Positions 16,965 to 25,686 of a stretch of 64,000 nt of DNA are shown piece after piece. Location of the stretch: NCBI GenBank assembly GCA_031429355.1, contig JANOZM010000013.1, positions 620,001 through 684,000 on the forward strand, read 5' to 3'. This DNA is from JANOZM01 sp031429355 (GTDB lineage: Bacteria > Pseudomonadota > Gammaproteobacteria > Burkholderiales > Burkholderiaceae_E). The notes beneath the pieces were generated by a model. That model had not been told where the DNA came from. It worked only from the letters and a program-made list of their open reading frames with translations, and did no database searches. The translations under genes and the position numbers were made by a program. The first letter of the stretch is position 1, and each line of letters opens with the position of its first letter.

Positions 16965-19900
16965 GCAGCAGCTCCCTGTTTCATTGTTGTGTTTGTATTG
17001 TTATTAGATTGCGTGTTTTTGTTATTGCTTTTGTGATCAAACAAGCCCTCAAGTCGATCTTCAATTTCGTCACTTGCTTGTTGTAGTGCTGCAAGTGTCT
17101 CTGCGTCAGGTGTCCAGAACTGGCGTTGGCTAGCCTCAAGTAACCGGCTTGCTACTTTTGCAGCGGATGTTGGGTTTAATTGGGCCAGTCGATCACGCAT
17201 CACTGGGTCGAGCATAAAAGTTTCTGAAATTTCTTTGTAAATCCACGGTTGCACTTGGCCGGTCGTAGCAGACCAACCCATTGTGTTGGCAACGTGCTGC
17301 TCAATTTGGCGAACGCCTTCGTAACCATGATCCAGCAAACCTTCGTACCACTTTGGATTTAGTGTGCGGGTGCGGGTTTCTAGAGCAACTTGCTCTGACA
17401 GCGTACGGATAACACCACCGCCAACTTGGCTTTGGGTTTGATCGCTAATGTAAACCGGCATCGAAGTATCTGCGGCACCGCGTAAGCGTTTCGCGCGTTG
17501 TACCGCTTTGCTAACGCCACCAAGGGTGTCGAAATAGGTATCTACAGTTGTAACGCCTAGCTCTACAGACTCAAGATTTTGGTAGGCTAAATCTACGCCA
17601 GCCAATACAGCATCTAACAGCTTTGGCTGCGCACTGGCCATACCATTGCGACCGTAGGCAAACCCTTTGCGCTGCGCATAAGTTTCGGCTAATTCGTCAC
17701 CGTTTTGCCAAGCGCTGGAATCGATTAGTTGATTGACGTTTGCGCCGTATGCACCTTCAGCGTTACCAAACACACGCAGAGCAGCGGTCTCGATAGTGCC
17801 GCCATTTTCTGCAACGAATGCCAAAACATGTTTGCGAATAAAATTGCGCTCGATTGGTTCTTCGGCGGTTGCCGCTAAAAAGGCAGCTTCAGCTAACAAT
17901 TTAATTTGTAACGGTAGTAAATCGCGAAATATTCCCGAAAGGGTGAGCACTGTATCGATACGTGGGTGGTCTAACTCATCAAGCGGAATTAGCGTGGCAC
18001 CAGCAAGTCGGCCATAGCTATCAAAGCGCGGTTTTGCACCCATCAGTGCGAGCGCTTGGCCGATTGGCGCGCCTTCACTTTTTAGATTGTCGGTGCCCCA
18101 TAACACTAAAGCAATTGTTTCTGGCATTGGATTGCCGTCGGCCATGTGGCGAGCCAATAGACGTTGGGCTTGGCGAGCGCCATCGACAACGGCAAAACTA
18201 CTTGGGATACGGAAAGGATCGAAGCCATGCAAGTTACGGCCAGTTGGCAACACAGCGGTAGAACGCAGTAAATCGGCACCTGGGGCAGGGCGAATAAACT
18301 TACCATCAAGCGCGCGCAGCAACCCTTCGATTTCGCAATTTTGAAGCAGCAGTTGGCGAATTTTTTCCATCTCAACTAACCAAGTGGCGGCACCTTGTTC
18401 TGAGCCACTGATTAAATACTGCGCCGCTTGCTCAGCAGTCTTTCCGTCAACCAAGGCTTCTAAAGCTGCGATGACTGCTGGAATGCGCGGCTGGGCGTAA
18501 GTACTTTCAGCAATCATCATCAACATGTCAGTCATTGCCATGCGACTTAATTGTGATCCAACAACATGCAGCCCGTGAGGAATTAAGGTGTACTCAACTT
18601 CAATTACTTTAGCGTGTAAATCGGCCACTAAATTATCGGAATTGGGCGATTTTAGCGTGTCAGTTGGCGCAATTAGCTCGAGCTCTTGACCTTGCTGTTC
18701 AATCAATTGCAACAGTTGATTGCGTTCGCTTTGTGCATCGTTTGACAACGAACGATAACGCTCCATTGATGCTTTTAAGTCAGCCAAACCTTTGTATAAA
18801 CCGGACTGAGCAACTGGCGGTGTTAGGTAACTAATTAAAGTCGCGCTACCGCGACGCTTAGCAATGGCACCTTCACTAGGATTGTTAGAGGCATACAAGT
18901 AAAAATTAGGGCTATCGCCAATTAGGCGGTCAGGCCAACAATTGCCCGATAAGCCCACTTGTTTACCCGGCATAAATTCGAGCGCGCCGTGGGTACCAAA
19001 ATGCAAAATTGCATGTGCAGCAAAGTCTTCGCGCAAGTAGCGATAAAACGCTGAAAACGCGTGCGTTGGAGCCGAGCCTTTTGCAAAAAGCAAGCGCATC
19101 GGGTCGCCCTCAAGGCCAGTCGATGGCTGAATCGCTACCATCACGTTGCCAAACTTAGCACCTAAAATAAAAATTGATTGTCCATCAGACAAATGACGGC
19201 CAGGCGCAGGTCCCCATTGCGCTTCAATTTCGGCAAGCCACGTTTCGCGGCGAACATGATCATCGGTTGCAACGCGATCAGCAACATTGGCTAAAGCACC
19301 ATATTGTTTGGCATTGCCTTCAATTACGTTATTGCGTAGAGCTGTGGAGTCTGACGGAACATCAACCGTGTAACCTGCCGCCTTCATTGCAGTTAAGGTA
19401 TTAAATATTGATTCAAAAACGGACAAAAACGCAGCCGTACCGGTGTTACCTGCATTGGGCGGAAAATTGAAAATAACAATAGCTACTTTACGCTCGGCTC
19501 GCTCGGATTTGCGCAACGCAATTAGTTTAGCGACACGGCATGACAATGCATGCGCGCGTTCTGTGTGTGAACACATGTCATGCTCGCCATTAGCACGGCT
19601 ACTGCGGCCACCAAAAATAGATGAACCGGTAGCGCCATCTAACTCGGGAATCGCTACCATGATGGTTGATTCAACCGGCATAAGGCCGCGATCAGAATCT
19701 TCCCATTGTTCGATAGTTTGAAACTCAACTGGCGCTACACCAATATAAGGTACATCTAATTGCGCCAAAATTTCTTCTGCCGCGCGCGCGTCGTTGTAAG
19801 CCGGGCCGCCTACTAAAGAAAAACCGGTCAGAGAAACCAAGGCATCAATTGTTGACTGACCTTGGTTCATAAAATACGCTTCAATTGCGGGACGTGAATC

Positions 19901-20830
19901 TAGACCTGAAGCAAATGCGGGAATCACTTTAAGACCTTTGGCCTCAAGCGCAGTAATTACGCCATCGTAATGCGATGCGTTGCCAGCTAATAAATACGAG
20001 CGCAACAGCAATAGGCCAACAGTTCCGTTACGACCTGTTTGTGCTACTCGCGGCAAGTCTTGCAACCCCGTAACCATATTGCTGGTTGTGGCACGTAATT
20101 GTGGGTGATACAGACCAAGGTCTGGATAATCAACGGGCGCTGCAGGCTTGCCTAGGCCACGTAAAGCGGCTCGCGGACCCGCTGCATAACGATGAACTAA
20201 AGAATGAATTAGGGCCGCAATGTTGGCTTCCGAACCTGCTAGCCAATATTGCATGCACAAAAAATACGCGCGTGCATCTTGTGCAGTACCGGGAATAAAA
20301 CGCAAAATTTTCGGCAAAGTACGCAAAACTTTCATTTGCTTTTGGCCACTGTCTTTTTGACCAGCCTCGGGCTTAGTTTTGCCGCGTAGTTTTTTAATTA
20401 ATCCTAATAAGCCAGTCGCCTCTTTGTCCATCGACAAACCACCCATGCGGGTTAGTTTGGTAACGTCCGTGGCACTCATTGCACACACCATCGCATCACA
20501 GTGGTCGCGACGTGCTTGCAGCGCACTTAGGATAGGGGTGTAGTGGTCTTCGATAAACAACATCGTGCAAATAACGATGTCCCCTTGGGCAATATCGTTT
20601 AAACACTGGCCCAACTTAACTTGATCTTGGCTCCATTCACTAGCGGCATGCACAGTAAAGTGCAAACCGGGAATTAACTTGTTTAAGGAATGAGTTGCGC
20701 GCTCGGCAGCACTAACTAAATGGCTATCCATCGTAATTAATACGACACGCATAGCAACGGTGCCGTCGCTCGCGCTACGGTTGCTTATAACTCCTGCGCC
20801 GAGATTAACGGCTGAAGTGAGCTTTGGCAT
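16961..20830 (-). CDS. bchH: Magnesium chelatase subunit H (BchH)
   Basis: The porphyrin-binding subunit that inserts Mg2+ into protoporphyrin IX together with BchI and BchD (not in the window). From ATG 20830 the protein has ~1289 residues, within the CobN/BchH range. Recognisable blocks are GTHGALEFMPGKQVGLSGNCWPD, TYFDTLGGVSKAVQRAKRL and the C-terminal WTPDAETLAALQ. The last ~25 residues are Asn/Lys/Thr-rich low complexity. I chose 20830 over 20878 because the ATG is close to the bchB stop (20805), giving a 26-base overlap. Some quoted blocks are longer motifs read directly at 17,300-19,000. Confidence 0.96.
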   Translation of the reverse strand: MPKLTSAVNLGAGVISNRSASDGTVAMRVVLITMDSHLVSAAERATHSLNKLIPGLHFTVHAASEWSQDQVKLGQCLNDIAQGDIVICTMLFIEDHYTPILSALQARRDHCDAMVCAMSATDVTKLTRMGGLSMDKEATGLLGLIKKLRGKTKPEAGQKDSGQKQMKVLRTLPKILRFIPGTAQDARAYFLCMQYWLAGSEANIAALIHSLVHRYAAGPRAALRGLGKPAAPVDYPDLGLYHPQLRATTSNMVTGLQDLPRVAQTGRNGTVGLLLLRSYLLAGNASHYDGVITALEAKGLKVIPAFASGLDSRPAIEAYFMNQGQSTIDALVSLTGFSLVGGPAYNDARAAEEILAQLDVPYIGVAPVEFQTIEQWEDSDRGLMPVESTIMVAIPELDGATGSSIFGGRSSRANGEHDMCSHTERAHALSCRVAKLIALRKSERAERKVAIVIFNFPPNAGNTGTAAFLSVFESIFNTLTAMKAAGYTVDVPSDSTALRNNVIEGNAKQYGALANVADRVATDDHVRRETWLAEIEAQWGPAPGRHLSDGQSIFILGAKFGNVMVAIQPSTGLEGDPMRLLFAKGSAPTHAFSAFYRYLREDFAAHAILHFGTHGALEFMPGKQVGLSGNCWPDRLIGDSPNFYLYASNNPSEGAIAKRRGSATLISYLTPPVAQSGLYKGLADLKASMERYRSLSNDAQSERNQLLQLIEQQGQELELIAPTDTLKSPNSDNLVADLHAKVIEVEYTLIPHGLHVVGSQLSRMAMTDMLMMIAESTYAQPRIPAVIAALEALVDGKTAEQAAQYLISGSEQGAATWLVEMEKIRQLLLQNCEIEGLLRALDGKFIRPAPGADLLRSTAVLPTGRNLHGFDPFRIPSSFAVVDGARQAQRLLARHMADGNPMPETIALVLWGTDNLKSEGAPIGQALALMGAKPRFDSYGRLAGATLIPLDELDHPRIDTVLTLSGIFRDLLPLQIKLLAEAAFLAATAEEPIERNFIRKHVLAFVAENGGTIETAALRVFGNAEGAYGANVNQLIDSSAWQNGDELAETYAQRKGFAYGRNGMASAQPKLLDAVLAGVDLAYQNLESVELGVTTVDTYFDTLGGVSKAVQRAKRLRGAADTSMPVYISDQTQSQVGGGVIRTLSEQVALETRTRTLNPKWYEGLLDHGYEGVRQIEQHVANTMGWSATTGQVQPWIYKEISETFMLDPVMRDRLAQLNPTSAAKVASRLLEASQRQFWTPDAETLAALQQASDEIEDRLEGLFDHKSNNKNTQSNNNTNTTMKQGAAA

Positions 20831-22496
20831 CGTATAAAGTTCCGATTTCAATGATTGAAATACCGTTTTGACGGGCAAATGTTTCAGTATTGCGTCGTGC
20901 TTTGCCGCGCACGAAAAACGGAATCTTTTTTAATTCAGCTTCTGCTTCGGCGGACCAACGGGCTTCATTGGCGGCTTCGGCTTTCGTTGCAGAAACTGTG
21001 CTGGTGTTTGCATCGGCAGCGCTTAAATCAACTGTGCTCGAATTTAAAACCTGCACTTGAACCATTGCTGATTCAGTTTGGTGAACTTCAATTTTGTCTG
21101 CTGCAACGTCGGTGCTTTGTTCTGTAGAGTTGATTGCCTCTGACGCTTGCGCGGCGCTTGATGATTTACCAAGATGCGATGCGCCAGCGCCATCGTTAAA
21201 CTCGAAGTCGTCGCGGAACATGTGCAACAAATGTTCTTCAAGGCCCATCATCAATGGATGAACCCAAGTATCAAACAACACATTCGCGCCTTCGAAACCC
21301 ATTTGGGGCGAGTAACGCGCGGGAAAATCTTGAACGTGTACTGGAGCGGAAATAACGGCGCAAGGCACACCGAGCCGCTTTGCCATGTGTCGTTCCATTT
21401 GTGTGCCCAAAACTAATTCGGGGTGCAGGGCTTGAACTTGTTCTTCAACATCCAAATAGTCGTCGGTGATTAGCGCTTCAACGCCATAGTTTTGCGCTAA
21501 CTGACGAATGTCGCGAGCAAATTCGCGGCTGTAAGTTCCGAGTCCTACGACTTCAAAACCTAACTCGCGGCTGGCCACTTGTGCAGCACCAATGACATGG
21601 GTAGCATCGCCAAAGATAAACACACGTTTGCCGGTAAGGTAAGTTGCATCAACCGATTCCGAATACCAACGTGAACGATTGTTTGATGCGTTTTGTGCAG
21701 CTGCGCGAGCTTTTACTGGGTCGAGGCCGGCAAGCTCGGCGACTTCATCGATAAAGGCCAATGTGCCCTTCAAACCAATAGGTACAGTCGTTGTAAAGGG
21801 CTGCTTAAACTGGCGCTGTAAAAAGTCGGCAGTTGATTGACCGATTTCACGATAAAGAACCACATTAAAATGCGCTTGATTTAGGCGACTTAAGTCATCG
21901 GGGCTAGCGTTTAACGGGGCGACAACATTCACTTGAACGCCAATAGATTCGAGCAATTGTTTAATTTCTTGCAAATCATCGCGGTTTCTAAACCCTAAAG
22001 AACTTGGTCCAAGAATATTGCAAGTTGTTTGAGCGATTACTTGATCGGCATCGCGCGGTTTTACTAAAGCACGAGTAATGCGATAAAAAGTTTCTGAGGC
22101 GCCCCAGTTTTCTTTACGTTGATACGAAGGTAACTCTAAAGGCACGACCGGAATGGGCAAGTTAAGTGCCTCAGACAGGCCAGCGGGATCGTCTTGAATT
22201 AGCTCGGCGGTACAAGATGAACCCACTAACATTGCCGCTGGTTTAAAGCGTTCGTAGCTGGCGCGAACCGAATTTTTAAACAGCTCGGCAGTGTCGCCAC
22301 CTAAGTCGCGCGCTTGGAAGGTAGTGTAAGTGACTGGCGGACGCTTGAGGTCGCGCTGAATCATGGTGAATAACAAGTCGGCGTAAGTATCGCCTTGTGG
22401 TGCATGTAAAACATAGTGCACATCGCGCATAGAGGAAGCAATACGCATCGCACCAACGTGTGTTGGGCCTTCGTATGTCCAAAGCGTTAATTGCAT
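20805..22496 (-). CDS. bchB: Light-independent protochlorophyllide reductase subunit B
   Basis: BchB forms the catalytic N2B2 complex with BchN. The N-terminus MQLTLWTYEGPTHVGAMRIA is diagnostic, and Asp36 in APQGDTYAD is the known unusual aspartate ligand of the 4Fe-4S cluster. The C-terminal helical module PFFVRGKARRNTETFA to IGTLYDAKAHF is present. Between the core and this module lies a ~80-residue Ser/Ala/Thr/Glu-rich linker (about 435-515), which brings the length to 563 residues. Follows bchN by 11 bases. Confidence 0.97.
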   Translation of the reverse strand: MQLTLWTYEGPTHVGAMRIASSMRDVHYVLHAPQGDTYADLLFTMIQRDLKRPPVTYTTFQARDLGGDTAELFKNSVRASYERFKPAAMLVGSSCTAELIQDDPAGLSEALNLPIPVVPLELPSYQRKENWGASETFYRITRALVKPRDADQVIAQTTCNILGPSSLGFRNRDDLQEIKQLLESIGVQVNVVAPLNASPDDLSRLNQAHFNVVLYREIGQSTADFLQRQFKQPFTTTVPIGLKGTLAFIDEVAELAGLDPVKARAAAQNASNNRSRWYSESVDATYLTGKRVFIFGDATHVIGAAQVASRELGFEVVGLGTYSREFARDIRQLAQNYGVEALITDDYLDVEEQVQALHPELVLGTQMERHMAKRLGVPCAVISAPVHVQDFPARYSPQMGFEGANVLFDTWVHPLMMGLEEHLLHMFRDDFEFNDGAGASHLGKSSSAAQASEAINSTEQSTDVAADKIEVHQTESAMVQVQVLNSSTVDLSAADANTSTVSATKAEAANEARWSAEAEAELKKIPFFVRGKARRNTETFARQNGISIIEIGTLYDAKAHFSR

Positions 22497-22507
22497 GGTT
22501 CGGTTTC

Positions 22508-23857
22508 CTAGGCGCTAAGTTTGAGTCGACGACGCAAGGGGCGTGCGAATAATTCTGCTAAATCGGCCGCTTGATCAAAGCCATGAATTGGGCTAAACAC
22601 TAATTCGATGGACCACTTGGTTGAAATGCCCATAGCCTCAAGCGGATTAGCTAAACCTAAGCCACAGACAACTAAGTCAGGTTGAATGGCGCGACAACGA
22701 TCCAATTGTTTTTCTACGTCTTGGCCTTCGGATAAATTAGTGCCTTCTGGCAACCAGGCTAATTCGGCTTGCAAATGGGTACGTTGCAAATACGGGGTAC
22801 CAATTTCTGTTAACTGCATGCCCAATTCGTGATGTAAAAACCGCGCCAATGGAATTTCGAGTTGAGAGTCGGGGAACATAAATAAGCGCTTGCCTTCTAG
22901 CTCTAAGCGATAACGGGCTAGCGCCTTAGTTGCGCGTGCAGCAGGAGCCTCAATGGCACGATCAAATGTAGCTTGATCAACTTGAAAATGGCTAGCGGCA
23001 GCAGCAAGCCAAGCGGTTGTACCTTGCACGCCAAAGGGAAAAGGGGCCGCAATATACTCAGCGCCACGGTTATCTAGTGCTTTCGCCGTATCGTTTAAAA
23101 AAGGCTGTGCTAACAAATATTTAGTACCTGGGCCAACAACAGGTAATTGAGTCGAGCGGCGCGATGGTAAAAAGCTAACGTTATGAATGCCCATTGCTTT
23201 AAACAAACGCAAAAACTGATCTTCGACAATATCGGGCAAGCTGCCCGCAATAATTAAATCTGCTGCTTGTGATGCGTGGTTAGTTGTTTCAATTTGTGCG
23301 GCTGGCTTTTGGCCCATTAGTGGTACTAACGCTGCTAAACAAGCATCTTCGCCTTGAGTGAATGTGGTTTCAATTCCGCTGCCCGAATAATTTAGTACGC
23401 GCACAGCAGGCGAGTGACGCTGCGATAAACGCCACGCAGCGCGTGATAAGTCGAGCTTAATGACTTCTGAAGGGCAGGACCCTACAAGAAATAGCATTTT
23501 AATATCTGGACGGCGTGTAAGTAATCGGTTTACCACGCGATCAAGCTCTTCGTTTGCGTCGGCTAAGCCCGCCAAATCGCGTTCGTCGATAATGGCTGTT
23601 GCAAAGCGTGGCTCTGCAAAAATCATCACGCCAGCAGCTGATTGAATTAAATGCGCGCAAGTGCGTGATCCAACTACGAGAAAAAACGCATCTTGCAATT
23701 TGCGATGCAACCAAATAATACTGGTTAGGCCACAAAACACTTCACGTTGGCCGCGCTCGCGCAGTACCGGGGCATCGGTGCAACCACCACTAATTTGATG
23801 AATTGGTATGACCGCTTTACTGCTAAGGCCTGGGCGGGTTGTATCAGTTGCAAGCAT
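22508..23857 (-). CDS. bchN: Light-independent protochlorophyllide reductase subunit N
   Basis: Partner of BchB. The three Cys that bind the NB cluster are visible in REVFCGLTS (Cys42), GSRTCAHL (Cys67) and LVGSCPSEVIKLDL (Cys128). Length 449 is normal for the family plus a ~15-residue N-terminal extension. The ATG shares its A with the bchF stop (TAATG), suggesting translational coupling. Confidence 0.97.
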   Translation of the reverse strand: MLATDTTRPGLSSKAVIPIHQISGGCTDAPVLRERGQREVFCGLTSIIWLHRKLQDAFFLVVGSRTCAHLIQSAAGVMIFAEPRFATAIIDERDLAGLADANEELDRVVNRLLTRRPDIKMLFLVGSCPSEVIKLDLSRAAWRLSQRHSPAVRVLNYSGSGIETTFTQGEDACLAALVPLMGQKPAAQIETTNHASQAADLIIAGSLPDIVEDQFLRLFKAMGIHNVSFLPSRRSTQLPVVGPGTKYLLAQPFLNDTAKALDNRGAEYIAAPFPFGVQGTTAWLAAAASHFQVDQATFDRAIEAPAARATKALARYRLELEGKRLFMFPDSQLEIPLARFLHHELGMQLTEIGTPYLQRTHLQAELAWLPEGTNLSEGQDVEKQLDRCRAIQPDLVVCGLGLANPLEAMGISTKWSIELVFSPIHGFDQAADLAELFARPLRRRLKLSA

Positions 23858-24396
23858 TAAGCGCTTCCTTTAGCCGATTGGAACGACGCACTATTTACAG
23901 GGGCATGCGTTCCGGTTTTTGCTTGAAGACGGGCTTGGCGCAGCTTCCAAACAAATTGGGCGGCGTTTACTAGGTAGGTTGTATAAGCGGCTAAGGCGAT
24001 CCACATTAGAGTGCCCGAGCTCCATTGCAACAAAATTAGTCCTGCAACGTAAGTTAAGTGCAGGCTAATAACCACCATGCTAACGACGTCTTCCCAAAAA
24101 AACGCTGGCGCAAATAAGAACTGACCGTACACGTCGTGTTCCCAAAGGCAGCCGGTAACCATAATAGTTAACAGCAAAACGGTTTTTAACAGAATGGATT
24201 GGTGGGCAATTTGCTCGCCAGCACCCGACGAAAGAAAGCGAACCACTAAAACAATACTAATGAGACAGACCAAAAACTGAATAGGGGCCAAGACGCCCTG
24301 AACCAAAGTCCATTTACTGGCATCTCTGCGCAGTCGTTGCTCTGGGCTATAAAGGCCAGGCCGACTTTGTTGAGTTTGGTTGATAGACGTCTCCAT
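23857..24396 (-). CDS. bchF: 3-vinyl bacteriochlorophyllide hydratase BchF
   Basis: Hydrates the 3-vinyl group on the way to bacteriochlorophyll a. The 179 residues match the family: N-terminal LYSPEQRLRRDASKWTLVQG, four hydrophobic segments, and the conserved VTGCLWEHDVYGQFLFAPAF then FWEDVVS. It is the first gene of the minus-strand superoperon, so its upstream region controls about 14 genes. A PpsR-type palindrome lies 54 bases before the start. Confidence 0.95.
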   Translation of the reverse strand: METSINQTQQSRPGLYSPEQRLRRDASKWTLVQGVLAPIQFLVCLISIVLVVRFLSSGAGEQIAHQSILLKTVLLLTIMVTGCLWEHDVYGQFLFAPAFFWEDVVSMVVISLHLTYVAGLILLQWSSGTLMWIALAAYTTYLVNAAQFVWKLRQARLQAKTGTHAPVNSASFQSAKGSA

Positions 24397-24449
24397 GCGT
24401 TTTGTTGGTTTTTTTAATCTGACAGAAGACTAGGACTATCGGAAATAAA

Positions 24450-24467
24450 TGTCAACTTAAATTGACG
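24450..24467. promoter_or_regulatory. PpsR/CrtJ-like operator near bchF
   Basis: TGT-CAACTTAAATTG-ACG: the known PpsR/CrtJ recognition pattern is TGT-N12-ACA; only the last base differs. Except for one internal base and the last base it equals the perfect site before bchG at 27293-27310. It ends 54 bases from the first codon of bchF. Confidence 0.75.
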
Positions 24468-24589
24468 TCAACTTTTTATATATTAATTGTGGACTAACCG
24501 GAAAATAGGTTTAATATGGACGTTGACTAAGGAGTTTCATTAACTTTTGTCTAATCTTTGTCGTAAGTTTAGGCTTGACAAAGGTTTGA

Positions 24590-24607
24590 CGTCAGGCTAG
24601 CCTGACA
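24590..24607. promoter_or_regulatory. PpsR/CrtJ-like operator near ppaA
   Basis: CGT-CAGGCTAGCCTG-ACA: a full palindrome apart from the outermost base, matching TGT-N12-ACA on all but one position (on the minus strand it reads TGT-N12-ACG, the same form as the site at 24450). It lies 100 bases before the ppaA start, next to a TTGACA box. Confidence 0.7.
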
Positions 24608-24706
24608 GTTGTTGCAAATTCGATTGGTTGACGCTTTGGTGGTGTATCGAGAAAAAACGTAGGGGGGTGTTCAGTTAGTTGTGGTCGTTCAGCTGTTTCG
24701 ATCAAA

Positions 24707-25633
24707 ATGGGCCGAACAATTTGGGTGTGCGGAAAACTTGCGAAAGAAAGCATGGACCGGGCAAATTTAAAATCAATTAGAGATGTACGGTTGCGCTACT
24801 TAAACGACGTCTCGTCTAAGAGTGAAGCTGCTCCATCTAATAACGACGGCGCGATAGACACAGCGCGCTTACTTAAAAACGTTGCGCTGCAAGCTATTCC
24901 AAAAGTGGCGCAAAAAAAGTTGTCAAGTTCAGTTGGGTTGCCAACACGAACCAGACTTGCGCCACCTGTTTCAGCGCGTGACGTTAAGAAATTGTGTAAG
25001 GCGACGTTAGCTGATTCGTTTGAAGACGCGCAAGAGTTAATGCTGGCGTTGCTAAGCCAAGGTGTAACGGTTGAATGTATTGCGGTTGATTTAATCGGGA
25101 CGACTTCGCGCGTGTTGGGCGAAAAATGGTCGACTGATGAAATTGGTTTTGCGGAGGTGACAATAGCTTGTGGTTTGCTCGCTCGTATGGTGCATCGGCT
25201 CCACGATTTTTCGCTTCTGAAGTCAGAGCAAACGCATCGCAATCCGCTGGTGTTGTTGGCTGGCTTAAATGGGGCTCAGCATAGTTTGGGGCTTTCAATT
25301 GCCCAAGTGTTAATGGTTGAGCGCGGGTTTCGCACAGATTTACAAACGGCAATTTCTGAGAGCACATTGTTGCACCGTGTCAGCGAAAGTTGGTTGGATG
25401 CCGTTGCAATAAGCTTAGGGACCGAAGAATCGATTCCTGTAGCGCGTCGTTGTATTAAACAAATTCGTTTTATGTCTCAAAACAAAAACATTGTCATTCT
25501 TGCAGCAGGTAATGTTTTTGAACGGCTTCCACATTTAGCACGTGAAGTGGATGCCGATTTAGTAGGTTCTGATGGAATCGCGCTAATTACGCAACTGTCA
25601 GCACTTTTAAGTATTCGCTTATTGAAAGCATAG
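24707..25633 (+). CDS. ppaA: PpaA/AerR-type cobalamin-binding regulator of photosynthesis
   Basis: PpaA/AerR modulates the repressor PpsR/CrtJ and binds a cobalamin. The protein has a helical region with KWSTDEIGFAEVTIACGLLA (pattern KWxxDxxGFxxVTxAxxLL) and a B12-binding Rossmann domain with GAQHSLGLSIAQVLMVERGF (His about 192). That His lies where AerR proteins have GEQHT; it is the likely cobalt ligand. Start: ATG 24707 gives 308 residues, but ATG 24752 has a somewhat better purine-rich site (gaaagaaag) and may be correct. It is directly upstream of ppsR and divergent from bchF, as in other PGCs. Confidence 0.88.
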   Translation: MGRTIWVCGKLAKESMDRANLKSIRDVRLRYLNDVSSKSEAAPSNNDGAIDTARLLKNVALQAIPKVAQKKLSSSVGLPTRTRLAPPVSARDVKKLCKATLADSFEDAQELMLALLSQGVTVECIAVDLIGTTSRVLGEKWSTDEIGFAEVTIACGLLARMVHRLHDFSLLKSEQTHRNPLVLLAGLNGAQHSLGLSIAQVLMVERGFRTDLQTAISESTLLHRVSESWLDAVAISLGTEESIPVARRCIKQIRFMSQNKNIVILAAGNVFERLPHLAREVDADLVGSDGIALITQLSALLSIRLLKA

Positions 25634-25641
25634 GTAACAAA

Positions 25642-25686
25642 ATGAATGGTCTTTTCGAATTGAACACAGTACGGCGGGGTAACTAG
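25642..25686 (+). CDS. 14-codon minicistron ending at the ppsR start
   Basis: ATG 25642, preceded by AGGT at a good distance, runs 14 codons to TAG 25684-25686 (peptide MNGLFELNTVRRGN). The stop directly abuts the TTG from which ppsR reads, in the same frame. It could be a leader peptide coupling ppsR translation, or a former ppsR N-terminus cut off by an amber codon. No evidence of a function of the peptide itself. Confidence 0.35.
   Translation: MNGLFELNTVRRGN

Larger units (their letters stand above)
24397..24706. promoter_or_regulatory. Divergent promoter region bchF / ppaA
   Basis: This 310-base region separates the 17.6-kb bchF-to-crtB operon from ppaA-ppsR. It holds two PpsR-like palindromes (listed separately), 140 bases apart centre to centre. 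On the minus strand TTGACG, a 17-base spacer and TTATTT could form a weak promoter for bchF with the palindrome in the spacer. On the plus strand TTGACA (24575-24580), 17 bases and TAGCCT could serve ppaA, again overlapping a palindrome. The promoter elements are tentative. Confidence 0.55.
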
